DNA of 32,650 bases from an uncultured Anaerolineaceae bacterium. Lineage in GTDB: Bacteria; Chloroflexota; Anaerolineae; Anaerolineales; Anaerolineaceae. Shown piece after piece: positions 7,820 through 14,989 of the stretch. The stretch spans positions 1 through 32,650 of the forward strand of contig CALIHP010000074.1 in NCBI GenBank assembly GCA_938020565.1. The letters are read 5' to 3'. The notes under the pieces are model-generated. The model ran no database searches. It saw only the letters and a program-made list of their open reading frames with translations, and was not told the DNA's origin. A program made the translations under genes and the position numbers. The number at the start of each line of letters is the position of its first letter. The stretch's first letter is position 1.

Positions 7820-9331
7820 TCATTCGCTCTCGCTGAACGGCGTATACACGAAGCCGATCGCGTCGATCGGAAATTCGCCGACGACCCCCGCCTCGATTTC
7901 CAGCGTCAACCCGATCTTCCGCGGCCGTTCGTAGTATTTATCCGTCGTCCAGGAGCCGATCTCGACCCACTGCGCCGGGAGATTCGCCGGCGCGGTAACC
8001 GAAACGGTCTCGGTTCCGGCGTCCGACGCGATCAGCTGCCGATCGACGGTCAGCGAATAATTTCCGGTGATACCGCCCTTCGTCGTCGGCATCCAGGCAT
8101 ACAGCCGGTACGTCCCGATCGGCCAGGGCTCGACCCCGGGCAGCGTAAATTTCACCTTTTCCTTCGGGTTCAGGACCCGCTGAAAAGACCCGTCCCAGGC
8201 GTCGTCGCTCCGCTCGCGCATCGCGTAATCCTTTCCGATCGTGTCGCCGGCTAAATCGTCGCGGACGTAACGCGTCGAGCCGGAAGGCAGCGCGTTCAGC
8301 ATGGCAATATCCGCCGACTTGCGCGGGACGATCAGGAGCCGGTCCATCGAAACGATCGTATATTCGTCGCGCTCTTCCCAGGACGTCGTTACCGTCAGAA
8401 CCGAATCGGACGGCTGGATGTAGTAAAGGCCCAGGCTCCGCCAGGTATCGTACGCCTGAACCGGATCGTATTGACTCGTCATGTAAACGACATTGGACGA
8501 TCCCGCCAGCGGCGTCAGCGGCTGGTCGCCGAGCTGGACCGTGAACGAGAGCGTCCCGCCAGACGAGAAAACCGTATCCATCATATACAGCTCGTACAGC
8601 CCCGCGCGCAGCGGCCGGTCCATGAACCAGCGGACCCAGCCGGCCGAGTACGTCGCGTACCATTCCTCCTGATACAGCGCTTTCCCTAAATCGGCCGCAA
8701 TCTGCTTTGAACTGGTCCAGACCTCGCTGTCGAGAGGCGGATTGATCTCCGCGCTCGAATCGACATGCAGCTCGATAACGCCGTCCGGGGAATCCGGAAC
8801 GGCCGGATCGATCTCGCCGCCGTCCGCGATCCACCAGGTTGAAAGCGGCTCCGGCGTATTCGTCGGGATCGGCGTTACCGTATTCGTCGCCAGCGGCGTA
8901 ATCGTCGGCGTCGCGGCCAGGGTCGGCGACGGCGTAACCGGCGTCGGCGTATTCGTCGGCCACCAGACCATCTGGTTCCGGACCGCCGGAGCGTATAACC
9001 AGGCAAAATAAACCGCCAGAAAAGCGGCCAGCATGGAAGTAATCGTCCGCCCGATCAGGTTGTACCAGTCGATTGTTCGGCGCGGCCTGGACGGCTGAGC
9101 CGGGGCCGGAGCCTGCGGCGAAGAGCCCTGCGGCGCGGTCATTCCAGCCGGCGGGACCGGCGGAACATAGGGGGGGCGCGGAGCGGCGGCGGAGCGGCCC
9201 TGCGCCGGATACGGCTGCGACCCGCCGGGCGGGATACTCCGGCTTATCGGATACCCCGCGCCGCCCGTGCGCCGCGCGTCCGAACCGGGGTTCGCGTCCG
9301 GTTGATTCAGGTTGGAAGAATTGGAGTTCAT
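7820..9331 (-). CDS. Stalked, membrane-anchored surface protein
   Basis: A 503-residue protein of unknown function. Residues 1-85 are a Pro/Gly/Ser/Ala-rich cytoplasmic tail. A single transmembrane helix is at about 93-114. A Thr/Pro stalk of the TNTPTPVTPSPT kind spans about 126-162. The remaining 340 residues are extracytoplasmic and beta-rich. The last about 120 residues (YRLYAWMPTT, then YSLTVDRQ, then WVEIGSWTTD) resemble the golvesin/CBM-like beta-sandwich fold; this is a resemblance by eye only. Topology N-in/C-out is inferred. The stalk pattern is common in Chloroflexota surface proteins. It is divergently transcribed from the glycosyltransferase at 9444. Confidence 0.75.
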   Translation of the reverse strand: MNSNSSNLNQPDANPGSDARRTGGAGYPISRSIPPGGSQPYPAQGRSAAAPRPPYVPPVPPAGMTAPQGSSPQAPAPAQPSRPRRTIDWYNLIGRTITSMLAAFLAVYFAWLYAPAVRNQMVWWPTNTPTPVTPSPTLAATPTITPLATNTVTPIPTNTPEPLSTWWIADGGEIDPAVPDSPDGVIELHVDSSAEINPPLDSEVWTSSKQIAADLGKALYQEEWYATYSAGWVRWFMDRPLRAGLYELYMMDTVFSSGGTLSFTVQLGDQPLTPLAGSSNVVYMTSQYDPVQAYDTWRSLGLYYIQPSDSVLTVTTSWEERDEYTIVSMDRLLIVPRKSADIAMLNALPSGSTRYVRDDLAGDTIGKDYAMRERSDDAWDGSFQRVLNPKEKVKFTLPGVEPWPIGTYRLYAWMPTTKGGITGNYSLTVDRQLIASDAGTETVSVTAPANLPAQWVEIGSWTTDKYYERPRKIGLTLEIEAGVVGEFPIDAIGFVYTPFSESE

Positions 9332-9376
9332 CAGCTTTTCTGCTCTGCCTCGGTTCAGAAGTTCGAAAAAAGGTTC

Positions 9377-9397
9377 CCGCTGAACGGTTTTCAGCGG
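9377..9397 (-). terminator. Hairpin plus T-run in the 5' UTR of the surface protein gene
   Basis: A perfect 8-bp inverted repeat, CCGCTGAA/TTCAGCGG with a 5-nt loop, is followed on the minus strand by GAACC and then TTTTTT. It sits between the predicted minus-strand -10 (9410-9415) and the ATG at 9331, so it would act as a leader attenuator if functional. The 5-nt gap before the T-run makes it a weaker terminator. Confidence 0.35.
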
Positions 9398-9409
9398 CAG
9401 CCACAGGAA

Positions 9410-9418
9410 ATTATAACA
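9410..9418 (-). promoter_or_regulatory. Extended -10 promoter of the surface protein gene
   Basis: On the minus strand the sequence reads TGtTATAAT, an extended -10 element with the hexamer at 9415-9410. No good -35 box is visible, as expected for extended -10 promoters. It nearly abuts the plus-strand TATAAT at 9430, so the two divergent promoters may interfere. Confidence 0.45.
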
Positions 9419-9429
9419 AAGAAAAATAG

Positions 9430-9435
9430 TATAAT
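9430..9435 (+). promoter_or_regulatory. -10 box directly before the glycosyltransferase ATG
   Basis: A consensus TATAAT ends 8 nt before ATG 9444. There is no Shine-Dalgarno between them, so transcription should begin at or next to the start codon and give a leaderless mRNA. A convincing -35 box was not found. Confidence 0.5.
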
Positions 9436-9443
9436 TCTTTCGT

Positions 9444-11426
9444 ATGAAACGGCTCCGCCAACCCCGAACCTCGATCCGCGCCGCGGCGCTGCCTGCGCTG
9501 ATTCTGGCGGCGGGAATCGGGCTCGCGTTTTATCAGCTGACGCCCGGGAGCGAGCTGACGCTGAAGCTGAAAATTTCGCTGACCGGGGCCGTTGTAATTT
9601 CCACGCTCGCGCTGACGTTCCTGATTCGGGAGCTGATCGAACGGCTCCGGCTCTCCCGCGCTCAATGGTTCTTCGCAATTGGCGCGTCGGTCGCGCTGAC
9701 GATCCTTCTCGTTTTCTGGTTCGGCCTCAGCCTGCCGCATAAAAAATTTACGCTGCCCGAAAAAACGATCACGCTCTCGATCGATGCGTCGGGAATTCCG
9801 CAGCGATCGAACCGCCGCTACGTCTTCCTCTCGCTGCACGACGGATTCCAGGGCGTCCCGCTTTCCGCGTTCAGCGCCAACGGCGCATGGCGGCGCGAAA
9901 ACGACCGGCTGACGCTGGAAATACCGGCGACGGAAAGCGCCGCGCTCCGGTTCACCGGCAAAGTCGGTCATGAAATCGCGATTTTCGCGGAACAGCGCCC
10001 GGACAGCGGTATCCTGACCGTCGACTGGGGGGACGGACTCGCGCAGGAGATCGATTTGTCCGACGCGCCCGGCGGCGCTGAGCCGATCCGCGTCGCGCAT
10101 CGCTACGGGAGCGAAACGCTCTTTTTCGAGCGGGTCGATTTCGGATTGAACCTGCTGTCCGCGATCGTCCTGATCAGTGCGTTTTTCGCGCTCTATTTCG
10201 CGCTGACGCTTTCTTTCGTCGCGCGGCGGAGCCCGTCTTTCCGCGCCGTCTTTCTCCTGATCAGCGCTGCCGCCGTCGCCATGCGGATTTTTAATATTTT
10301 CAACCTGCCGCTCGACTGGGACGAAGGAACGTACTCCCGCGCCGCGATGCGGTACGCGGACAAGGTTCTGGCGCTGAAGCTCGCGGATATTCCCGCGATC
10401 GAATACAACCATGAACACCCCGCGCTGGTAAAGCTCGCGTTTTCTGTCCCGATCGTTCTTGACGGGCGCGAATCGTTCGAACGGATCGGACTGCCGTTGA
10501 ACGAAAAAGCGCAGCTCCAGCGGGAGGATCACGCGATTTTCACTTCCCGTTTTATCAGCGCCTTTTTCAACGTCCTGACGACGCAGGCGCTGAGCTGCCT
10601 GATCCATCCGGTCGCGGCGTTCTTTTTCATGATTCATTCGATGATGTCAGAGATGGGATCGACAGCGCGGCTGGAAGCGATCCCGGCGTTCTTCTCGTTC
10701 CTTTCCGTTATTTTTGCCTGGCGGGCGCTCAGGAAACAGATCTGCGCGCGTCCGTACGAGGACGCGGATTTCGATCGGAAGAGCTGGCTGCTTTCGGCTG
10801 CCTGCGCAGGCGCAACCGCGGCGTCGAAAATCATCTACTGCGTCGTCGCGTTCGCGATCGGGATCGCGCTCCTGTCCGCTTTTTTCCGTGCGCCGGGCCG
10901 CCGCGCCGAGCTCCTTTGGATGTCGGTTCTTTACGCGCTGATCGCGCTCGCTGCGTTCTTCGCGCTGAACCCGTCGCTATGGTATGACCCGCTCGGACGA
11001 ATCGCCGACATGTTCAATTTTCACAGGAATTACCAAACCGATCATAACAGCCTCCACCCGGCGTATCAGCCGCTGATCTGGATTTTCCGCTCCGTCCCGC
11101 TGGCGAAGCCGGGAGGAGGGATCCTGAGCCCGGTCCAGCGCAACCCGTTCGGCCTGATTTTCGCCGCGGACGAGCTGATTCTGATGCTGGCGATAGCCGG
11201 ACTGCCGCGGCTTTGGAAACGGTCCCCGATTTTTATCGCCTGGCTCGCCGCCGGCGTCGCGTTCATGTTCGTCTGGGGAACGAAATGGCAGCATTACACC
11301 TGTATTATTACGGTTCCGATCTGCGTCGCCGCGATGTACGGGGTTTTCGTCTTCCAGGAAAAACTCGGACGATATAACGCGGTTCCCGGGAATAACCGCG
11401 GCGGCCAAACGCCGGATGATTTCTGA
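9444..11426 (+). CDS. GT-C type glycosyltransferase (PMT/ArnT-like membrane protein)
   Basis: A 660-residue polytopic membrane protein resembling dolichyl- or polyprenyl-phosphate-mannose:protein mannosyltransferases. These transfer a sugar from a lipid carrier to an exported acceptor. The GT-C core begins after about residue 235. It shows the acidic pair of the first loop, DWDEGTYSRAA with D293-E294, and the second-loop motif NHEHPALVK (322-330, compare HPPLGK). Several further membrane helices follow. Unusually, two or three N-terminal helices and a beta-rich extracytoplasmic insert (about 100-230) precede the core, so it is longer at the N-terminus than a plain PMT protein. The start lacks a ribosome-binding site but sits 8 nt after TATAAT. 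Sugar and acceptor are unknown; the neighbouring stalked Thr-rich protein could be a substrate, which is speculation. Confidence 0.8.
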   Translation: MKRLRQPRTSIRAAALPALILAAGIGLAFYQLTPGSELTLKLKISLTGAVVISTLALTFLIRELIERLRLSRAQWFFAIGASVALTILLVFWFGLSLPHKKFTLPEKTITLSIDASGIPQRSNRRYVFLSLHDGFQGVPLSAFSANGAWRRENDRLTLEIPATESAALRFTGKVGHEIAIFAEQRPDSGILTVDWGDGLAQEIDLSDAPGGAEPIRVAHRYGSETLFFERVDFGLNLLSAIVLISAFFALYFALTLSFVARRSPSFRAVFLLISAAAVAMRIFNIFNLPLDWDEGTYSRAAMRYADKVLALKLADIPAIEYNHEHPALVKLAFSVPIVLDGRESFERIGLPLNEKAQLQREDHAIFTSRFISAFFNVLTTQALSCLIHPVAAFFFMIHSMMSEMGSTARLEAIPAFFSFLSVIFAWRALRKQICARPYEDADFDRKSWLLSAACAGATAASKIIYCVVAFAIGIALLSAFFRAPGRRAELLWMSVLYALIALAAFFALNPSLWYDPLGRIADMFNFHRNYQTDHNSLHPAYQPLIWIFRSVPLAKPGGGILSPVQRNPFGLIFAADELILMLAIAGLPRLWKRSPIFIAWLAAGVAFMFVWGTKWQHYTCIITVPICVAAMYGVFVFQEKLGRYNAVPGNNRGGQTPDDF

Positions 11427-11435
11427 AACACCGCA

Positions 11436-11451
11436 CAATGAAACAGCTTCA
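11436..11451 (+). repeat. Small inverted repeat between genes
   Basis: AATGAA and TTCATT flank ACAGC, just after the glycosyltransferase stop and before the malic enzyme ribosome-binding site. There is no T-run of note. It may be a minor processing or weak terminator hairpin. Confidence 0.3.
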
Positions 11452-11475
11452 TTTTAAAGAAGAAAGAAGGGTACC

Positions 11476-12741
11476 ATGGCAATTAACAAAGAATCAGCAC
11501 TCGAATATCATCATCTCAACGGCGTCCCGGGGAAACTCTCCGTCACGCCGACCAAACCGCTCGACACGTTTGTCGACCTCAGTCTCGCTTACTCGCCGGG
11601 CGTCGCCTATCCGGTTCTCGAAATCGAAAAGGACCCCGCCGACGCGTACCGGTATACCAATAAGGGGAATCTGGTTGCCGTTATTTCCAACGGGACGGCG
11701 ATCTTAGGCCTGGGCAATCGCGGCGCGCTGGCTTCGAAACCGGTCATGGAAGGCAAAGGCGTTCTCTTCAAGAAGTTCGCCGGCGTCGACGTTTTCGATA
11801 TCGAAGTCGACACGACCGATCCGCAGCGATTCATCGACGCTGTCGCCGCGATCGGGAACACGTTCGGCGGCATCAATCTTGAGGATATCAAAGCGCCGGA
11901 ATGCTTCCTGATCGAAAAAACGCTTCAGGAAACGCTCGATATCCCGGTTTTCCATGACGACCAGCATGGGACGGCGATCATCCTCGCCGCCGGGCTCTTG
12001 AACGCGGCCGAAATCGCCGGAAAGAAAATCAGCGAGCTGAAAGTCGTGATGAACGGCGCGGGCGCGGCCGGGATCTCCTGCGCAAGGCACCTGATCCGGA
12101 TTGGCGCCGATCCAAAGAATATTTACCTTTGCGACTCGGCCGGACTGATTTATCAGGGACGAACGGAGAAGATGACCCCGGAGAAGCGCGAGTTCATGAA
12201 CGGCGCGGGCCCGGCGGCGTTGGCCGACGTCCTCCCCGGAGCAGATGTCTTTATCGGACTGTCAATCGCGGATATCCTGACCGAAGAAATGATTAAAAGC
12301 ATGGCGGAGAACCCGTTTATTTTCGCGCTGGCGAACCCCGACCCGGAAATCAAGGTTGAAACGGCGAAGCGCGTCCGCCCTGACGCGATAATCGCGACCG
12401 GACGGTCGGATTACGCGAACCAGATCAATAACGTCCTCGGCTTCCCGTATATTTTCCGCGGAGCGCTCGACGTCCGCGCGAAACGGATCAATGAAGAAAT
12501 GAAACTGGCGGCGTCATACGCGCTGGCGGAGCTGACAAAGCTTCCGGTTCCGGATTCCGTCCTGAAATCCTACGCGCTGGATAGCTTATCGTTCGGACGC
12601 GATTATATCGTCCCGAAAGCGTTCGACCCACGCGCGAAATGGATGGTCTCGTCGGCGGTCGCCCAGGCCGCGATATCAAGCGGCGTCGCCCAAAGTCCAA
12701 TCGATATGGACGAATATCAGGCGCGGCTCGGGAAAATGTAA
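11476..12741 (+). CDS. NAD(P)-dependent malic enzyme
   Basis: This enzyme oxidatively decarboxylates malate to pyruvate, linking C4 acids to pyruvate in the cytosol. The 421 residues match the short bacterial form without a C-terminal phosphotransacetylase domain. Visible motifs are SLAYSPGVAYP at 36-46, the catalytic strand VAVISNGTAILGLGN at 67-81, the metal-binding FHDDQHGTA at 159-167 and the Rossmann motif NGAGAAGIS at 193-201. The ribosome-binding site AGAAGGG lies upstream of the ATG. It follows the glycosyltransferase by 49 nt and ends before a hairpin terminator at 12766-12799. NAD versus NADP preference cannot be read from the sequence. Confidence 0.95.
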   Translation: MAINKESALEYHHLNGVPGKLSVTPTKPLDTFVDLSLAYSPGVAYPVLEIEKDPADAYRYTNKGNLVAVISNGTAILGLGNRGALASKPVMEGKGVLFKKFAGVDVFDIEVDTTDPQRFIDAVAAIGNTFGGINLEDIKAPECFLIEKTLQETLDIPVFHDDQHGTAIILAAGLLNAAEIAGKKISELKVVMNGAGAAGISCARHLIRIGADPKNIYLCDSAGLIYQGRTEKMTPEKREFMNGAGPAALADVLPGADVFIGLSIADILTEEMIKSMAENPFIFALANPDPEIKVETAKRVRPDAIIATGRSDYANQINNVLGFPYIFRGALDVRAKRINEEMKLAASYALAELTKLPVPDSVLKSYALDSLSFGRDYIVPKAFDPRAKWMVSSAVAQAAISSGVAQSPIDMDEYQARLGKM

Positions 12742-12765
12742 TCAGGCCGCGATTAATCTGGGACG

Positions 12766-12801
12766 CGGGGAGTCCGAGCGAGAGCCCGATCTCCCCGTTC
12801 T
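12766..12801 (+). terminator. Terminator of the malic enzyme gene
   Basis: CGGGGAG (12766-12772) pairs with CTCCCCG (12791-12797). The 18-nt loop can itself fold partly. A short T-rich tail (TTCTT) follows. Strength is moderate because the U-tract is interrupted. Confidence 0.5.
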
Positions 12802-12821
12802 TCGTCCCGAGCGATCTAAGG

Positions 12822-12827
12822 TATAAT
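12822..12827 (+). promoter_or_regulatory. -10 box of the membrane protein/PfkB operon
   Basis: A consensus TATAAT lies between the malic enzyme terminator and ATG 12869. It would give a 5' UTR of about 35-40 nt that carries an AAGGGAG ribosome-binding site. The -35 region is poor. Confidence 0.45.
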
Positions 12828-12868
12828 TTGAGACGGCTGAAACGAAAGAAGGGAGTCGATCAAAGCAG

Positions 12869-13321
12869 ATGACGCAGCAATTCAAAAGCGCCGCCGAAAT
12901 CCGGACGCAGGCCGAATCCGCGCGAAAGCGCGAAATTGATATCCCGATGACGTTCATCGGAGCGGGCTGTATCCTTGGCTGTGCCGCGCTGATCTGGGCT
13001 GGATCCGTCTATCCGGACGCTTTCGGCCGCCTGAGCGACAGTCTGGTCACGCTCTTCTTCATCGCCGCGACGCTGCTGACGCTGACGATGACGATCCTGA
13101 ACGTCGTGCTGATATCGTTGACCGCCGAGCTCCGCCGAACGCTGCCCGAAAAGCTCGGGACGGCAAACGAAAAGGTTCAAAGCATGGAACCAATCGTCCT
13201 TGAAGCGATGAACCGGCTCACCGAACCGCTCATTAAGCTCATCGCGAATTACAGCGCCGTCGCCGCGTTGTTCAAGCGCAAAAACGCCCCTGCCGACTCA
13301 ACGCCAGAAGGAAAGCCATGA
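12869..13321 (+). CDS. Small membrane protein with two helices
   Basis: A 150-residue protein of unknown function. Hydrophobic segments at about 27-49 and 58-82 form a helical hairpin, flanked by a charged N-terminal tail and a C-terminal cytoplasmic segment rich in Lys and Glu. No known family is recognised. Its stop overlaps the next start (ATGA at 13318-13321), so the two are translationally coupled. With the PfkB-family kinase gene they make a three-gene operon. The start has AAGGGAG about 15 nt upstream, and there is no better alternative. Confidence 0.7.
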   Translation: MTQQFKSAAEIRTQAESARKREIDIPMTFIGAGCILGCAALIWAGSVYPDAFGRLSDSLVTLFFIAATLLTLTMTILNVVLISLTAELRRTLPEKLGTANEKVQSMEPIVLEAMNRLTEPLIKLIANYSAVAALFKRKNAPADSTPEGKP

Positions 13322-13506
13322 AAGACGATAATCTGAGATTGAAAACGATTCTTTACGGAGGCTTGATCGGCATGATCGTCGGCCTCGTTTCCGCGTTTAT
13401 CAAGGTCAGGCACGCCGAAGAAAAAGGTCAGATCCTTTCGTTCTCATCGAAGGATTCGGTTCGGCTCGGCGCCGCGATTTTCGACCTGATCAGCCGTCTT
13501 TCCTGA
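13318..13506 (+). CDS. Small single-helix membrane protein (62 aa)
   Basis: A 62-residue protein with one hydrophobic segment at about 11-28 (ILYGGLIGMIVGLVSAFI), a basic segment after it and an amphipathic C-terminus. The glycine-rich helix recalls YtxH-type small membrane proteins but there is no clear match. Its start overlaps the preceding stop by 4 nt, and AGAAGGAAAG lies just upstream as ribosome-binding site. The overlap with a longer conserved-looking ORF and its operon position support it as a real gene. Confidence 0.65.
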   Translation: MKDDNLRLKTILYGGLIGMIVGLVSAFIKVRHAEEKGQILSFSSKDSVRLGAAIFDLISRLS

Positions 13507-13525
13507 GAACCCGGGCGGAAGTTCC

Positions 13526-14587
13526 GTGACGGTCGCGCCGTTCTTACCGGTTATCCTGATCGGCGGATTCCGGATCGATTATATTATTTCGCCGAAAGGC
13601 GAAGCGTTCAGCCACGTTCCCGGCGGACATCTTTTTTACAGCGCCATCGGACAGCAGTTCTCCGACCGCCAGTTCGGCCTCATATCCCGCGTCGGGCGTA
13701 ATTATCCGGAAGCGTTTCTTGCCTCGCTTTCAGCGCTCGGGATCGATATCCGCGGCGTCAAACGCGCTGTTGAAGCGTTTGACCAGCGCTTTTTTATTCA
13801 TTATGACGCGAATCATGAGAAAGACTATGCGCATCCGTTAGCCCACTTCGCATCCGAACGCCTTCCGCTCCCAAAAGCGCTGCTCGGATATGAATTCAAG
13901 CAGCCAACCTTTTCGCAGCTCACCCTCCGCAGCGACGAAACGATCATTCCCCGCGATATTCCATCGGATTATCTGGACGCGATGATGATTCATCTCTGCC
14001 CGCAGGATTTCCTGACGCATACCATCATCCCGCAGGAGTTCCGTCATCAAGGCCCCAAGCGCATCACACTGCGGGTCAATCCGGATTACATGATCCCGCA
14101 GTTCCTCCCGAAGATTGAATCGCTGGTCGGCGGACTGCATGTGCTCTTCTGCGACGAGGGAGACCTCCAATCGCTTTTCAGCAGCTCGCCCATACAGGAG
14201 CTCCCCGACCAGCTTCGAACGATCTGCGACTTTGGCGTCGACGCGGCCGCCGTTTTCCGAAATGACGACGTTTATTTCCATGATCAGAGACGCGGCGAAG
14301 CGCTCAAGATCCCGACGGGCTTTGCAAAGGCGGAGAACCGGACCGGGCTGAAAGACGCGTTCTGCGGCGGGATGGTCGGGGTTCTCGCGAAAACGTATCA
14401 GTTCGCTCCGGCGCTCGCCGGCGGCGCGGCGGCGGCTTCGATCGTCGCTGAATCGCCGGATCCGCTTTTCGCGTTCGAATCGATCCCCGGTCTTTTCGAC
14501 GCGCGCGCGAAGCACCTCCTTTCCTCAGTGGAAAAAGTCGTTCCGGTCAGGCCCCCGCGGAAATGGCGTCGGAGCCTAACGCGCTGA
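13526..14587 (+). CDS. PfkB-family (ribokinase-like) sugar kinase
   Basis: A 353-residue protein of the PfkB superfamily, which phosphorylate sugars or nucleosides with ATP. The N-terminus has the family pattern ILIGGFRIDYI then VPGGHLFYSAIG (31-42). Near the C-terminus the GAGD-type anion-hole and catalytic motif appears as GLKDAFCGG, with the putative catalytic base Asp277. The usual GAG of that motif is replaced by GLK, so this is a divergent subfamily and activity is not certain. GTG start at 13526, with GGCGGAAG about 8 nt upstream. It is third in an operon with two small membrane proteins. Substrate is unknown. Confidence 0.75.
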   Translation: MTVAPFLPVILIGGFRIDYIISPKGEAFSHVPGGHLFYSAIGQQFSDRQFGLISRVGRNYPEAFLASLSALGIDIRGVKRAVEAFDQRFFIHYDANHEKDYAHPLAHFASERLPLPKALLGYEFKQPTFSQLTLRSDETIIPRDIPSDYLDAMMIHLCPQDFLTHTIIPQEFRHQGPKRITLRVNPDYMIPQFLPKIESLVGGLHVLFCDEGDLQSLFSSSPIQELPDQLRTICDFGVDAAAVFRNDDVYFHDQRRGEALKIPTGFAKAENRTGLKDAFCGGMVGVLAKTYQFAPALAGGAAAASIVAESPDPLFAFESIPGLFDARAKHLLSSVEKVVPVRPPRKWRRSLTR

Positions 14588-14752
14588 TCAACGGCGCCCT
14601 TCACCGTTTCGTCCCGCGCGGTTCATGAAACCGGAAGAATCGATTAAAATCATTACAGAGACTTGAAAAAATTTTTAGTTTCCCCTAAATAAGGTTATAA
14701 AAAGATCGAAAATCAATTCGCTTAAAAAAAAAGAAAAAGGAGCCCTTACGAC

Positions 14753-14962
14753 ATGAAACAACTCGCGAAACTTTTTTCCGGAATTGTCATCGGATCGATC
14801 GCCGGAATCGCAGCAACGATCATTTTCTCGCCGAAAAAACGGACGGAATGGTTCGACGAGATTCAGGACCGGACCCAGGACGTTTTAACCGAATTTAACA
14901 AAGCCGCAGAAGCTTATAAAACTGAAATGCAGAATGATTTAGCCGAACGCCGGCAGAATTGA
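14753..14962 (+). CDS. YtxH-like small membrane protein
   Basis: A 69-residue protein with a glycine-rich N-terminal helix (SGIVIGSIAGIAATIIFSP, about 9-27) followed by KK and a charged amphipathic helix. This is the layout of YtxH/gas-vesicle-associated general stress proteins. A strong AAAGGAGC ribosome-binding site lies upstream. It appears to be monocistronic, with an AT-rich 5' region (14661-14705) that may hold its promoter and a hairpin terminator just after the stop. Function in this family is not established; stress induction is known for the Bacillus member. Confidence 0.7.
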   Translation: MKQLAKLFSGIVIGSIAGIAATIIFSPKKRTEWFDEIQDRTQDVLTEFNKAAEAYKTEMQNDLAERRQN

Positions 14963-14965
14963 CGA

Positions 14966-14985
14966 CCCGCTTCGCGGGGAATTTT
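14966..14985 (+). terminator. Terminator after the YtxH-like gene
   Basis: CCCGC (14966-14970) and GCGGG (14974-14978) form a short hairpin with a 3-nt loop, followed by GAATTTT. The same CCGCTTCGCGGG motif recurs at 15004-15015 inside the end of the convergent peptidase gene. Confidence 0.5.
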
Positions 14986-14989
14986 CGCC

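Noticed and set aside
7072..7836. 254-aa plus-strand ORF
   Set aside because: It is the antisense shadow of the minus-strand gene at 7318-7812; composition is rich in Arg, Phe and His without any fold-like pattern.
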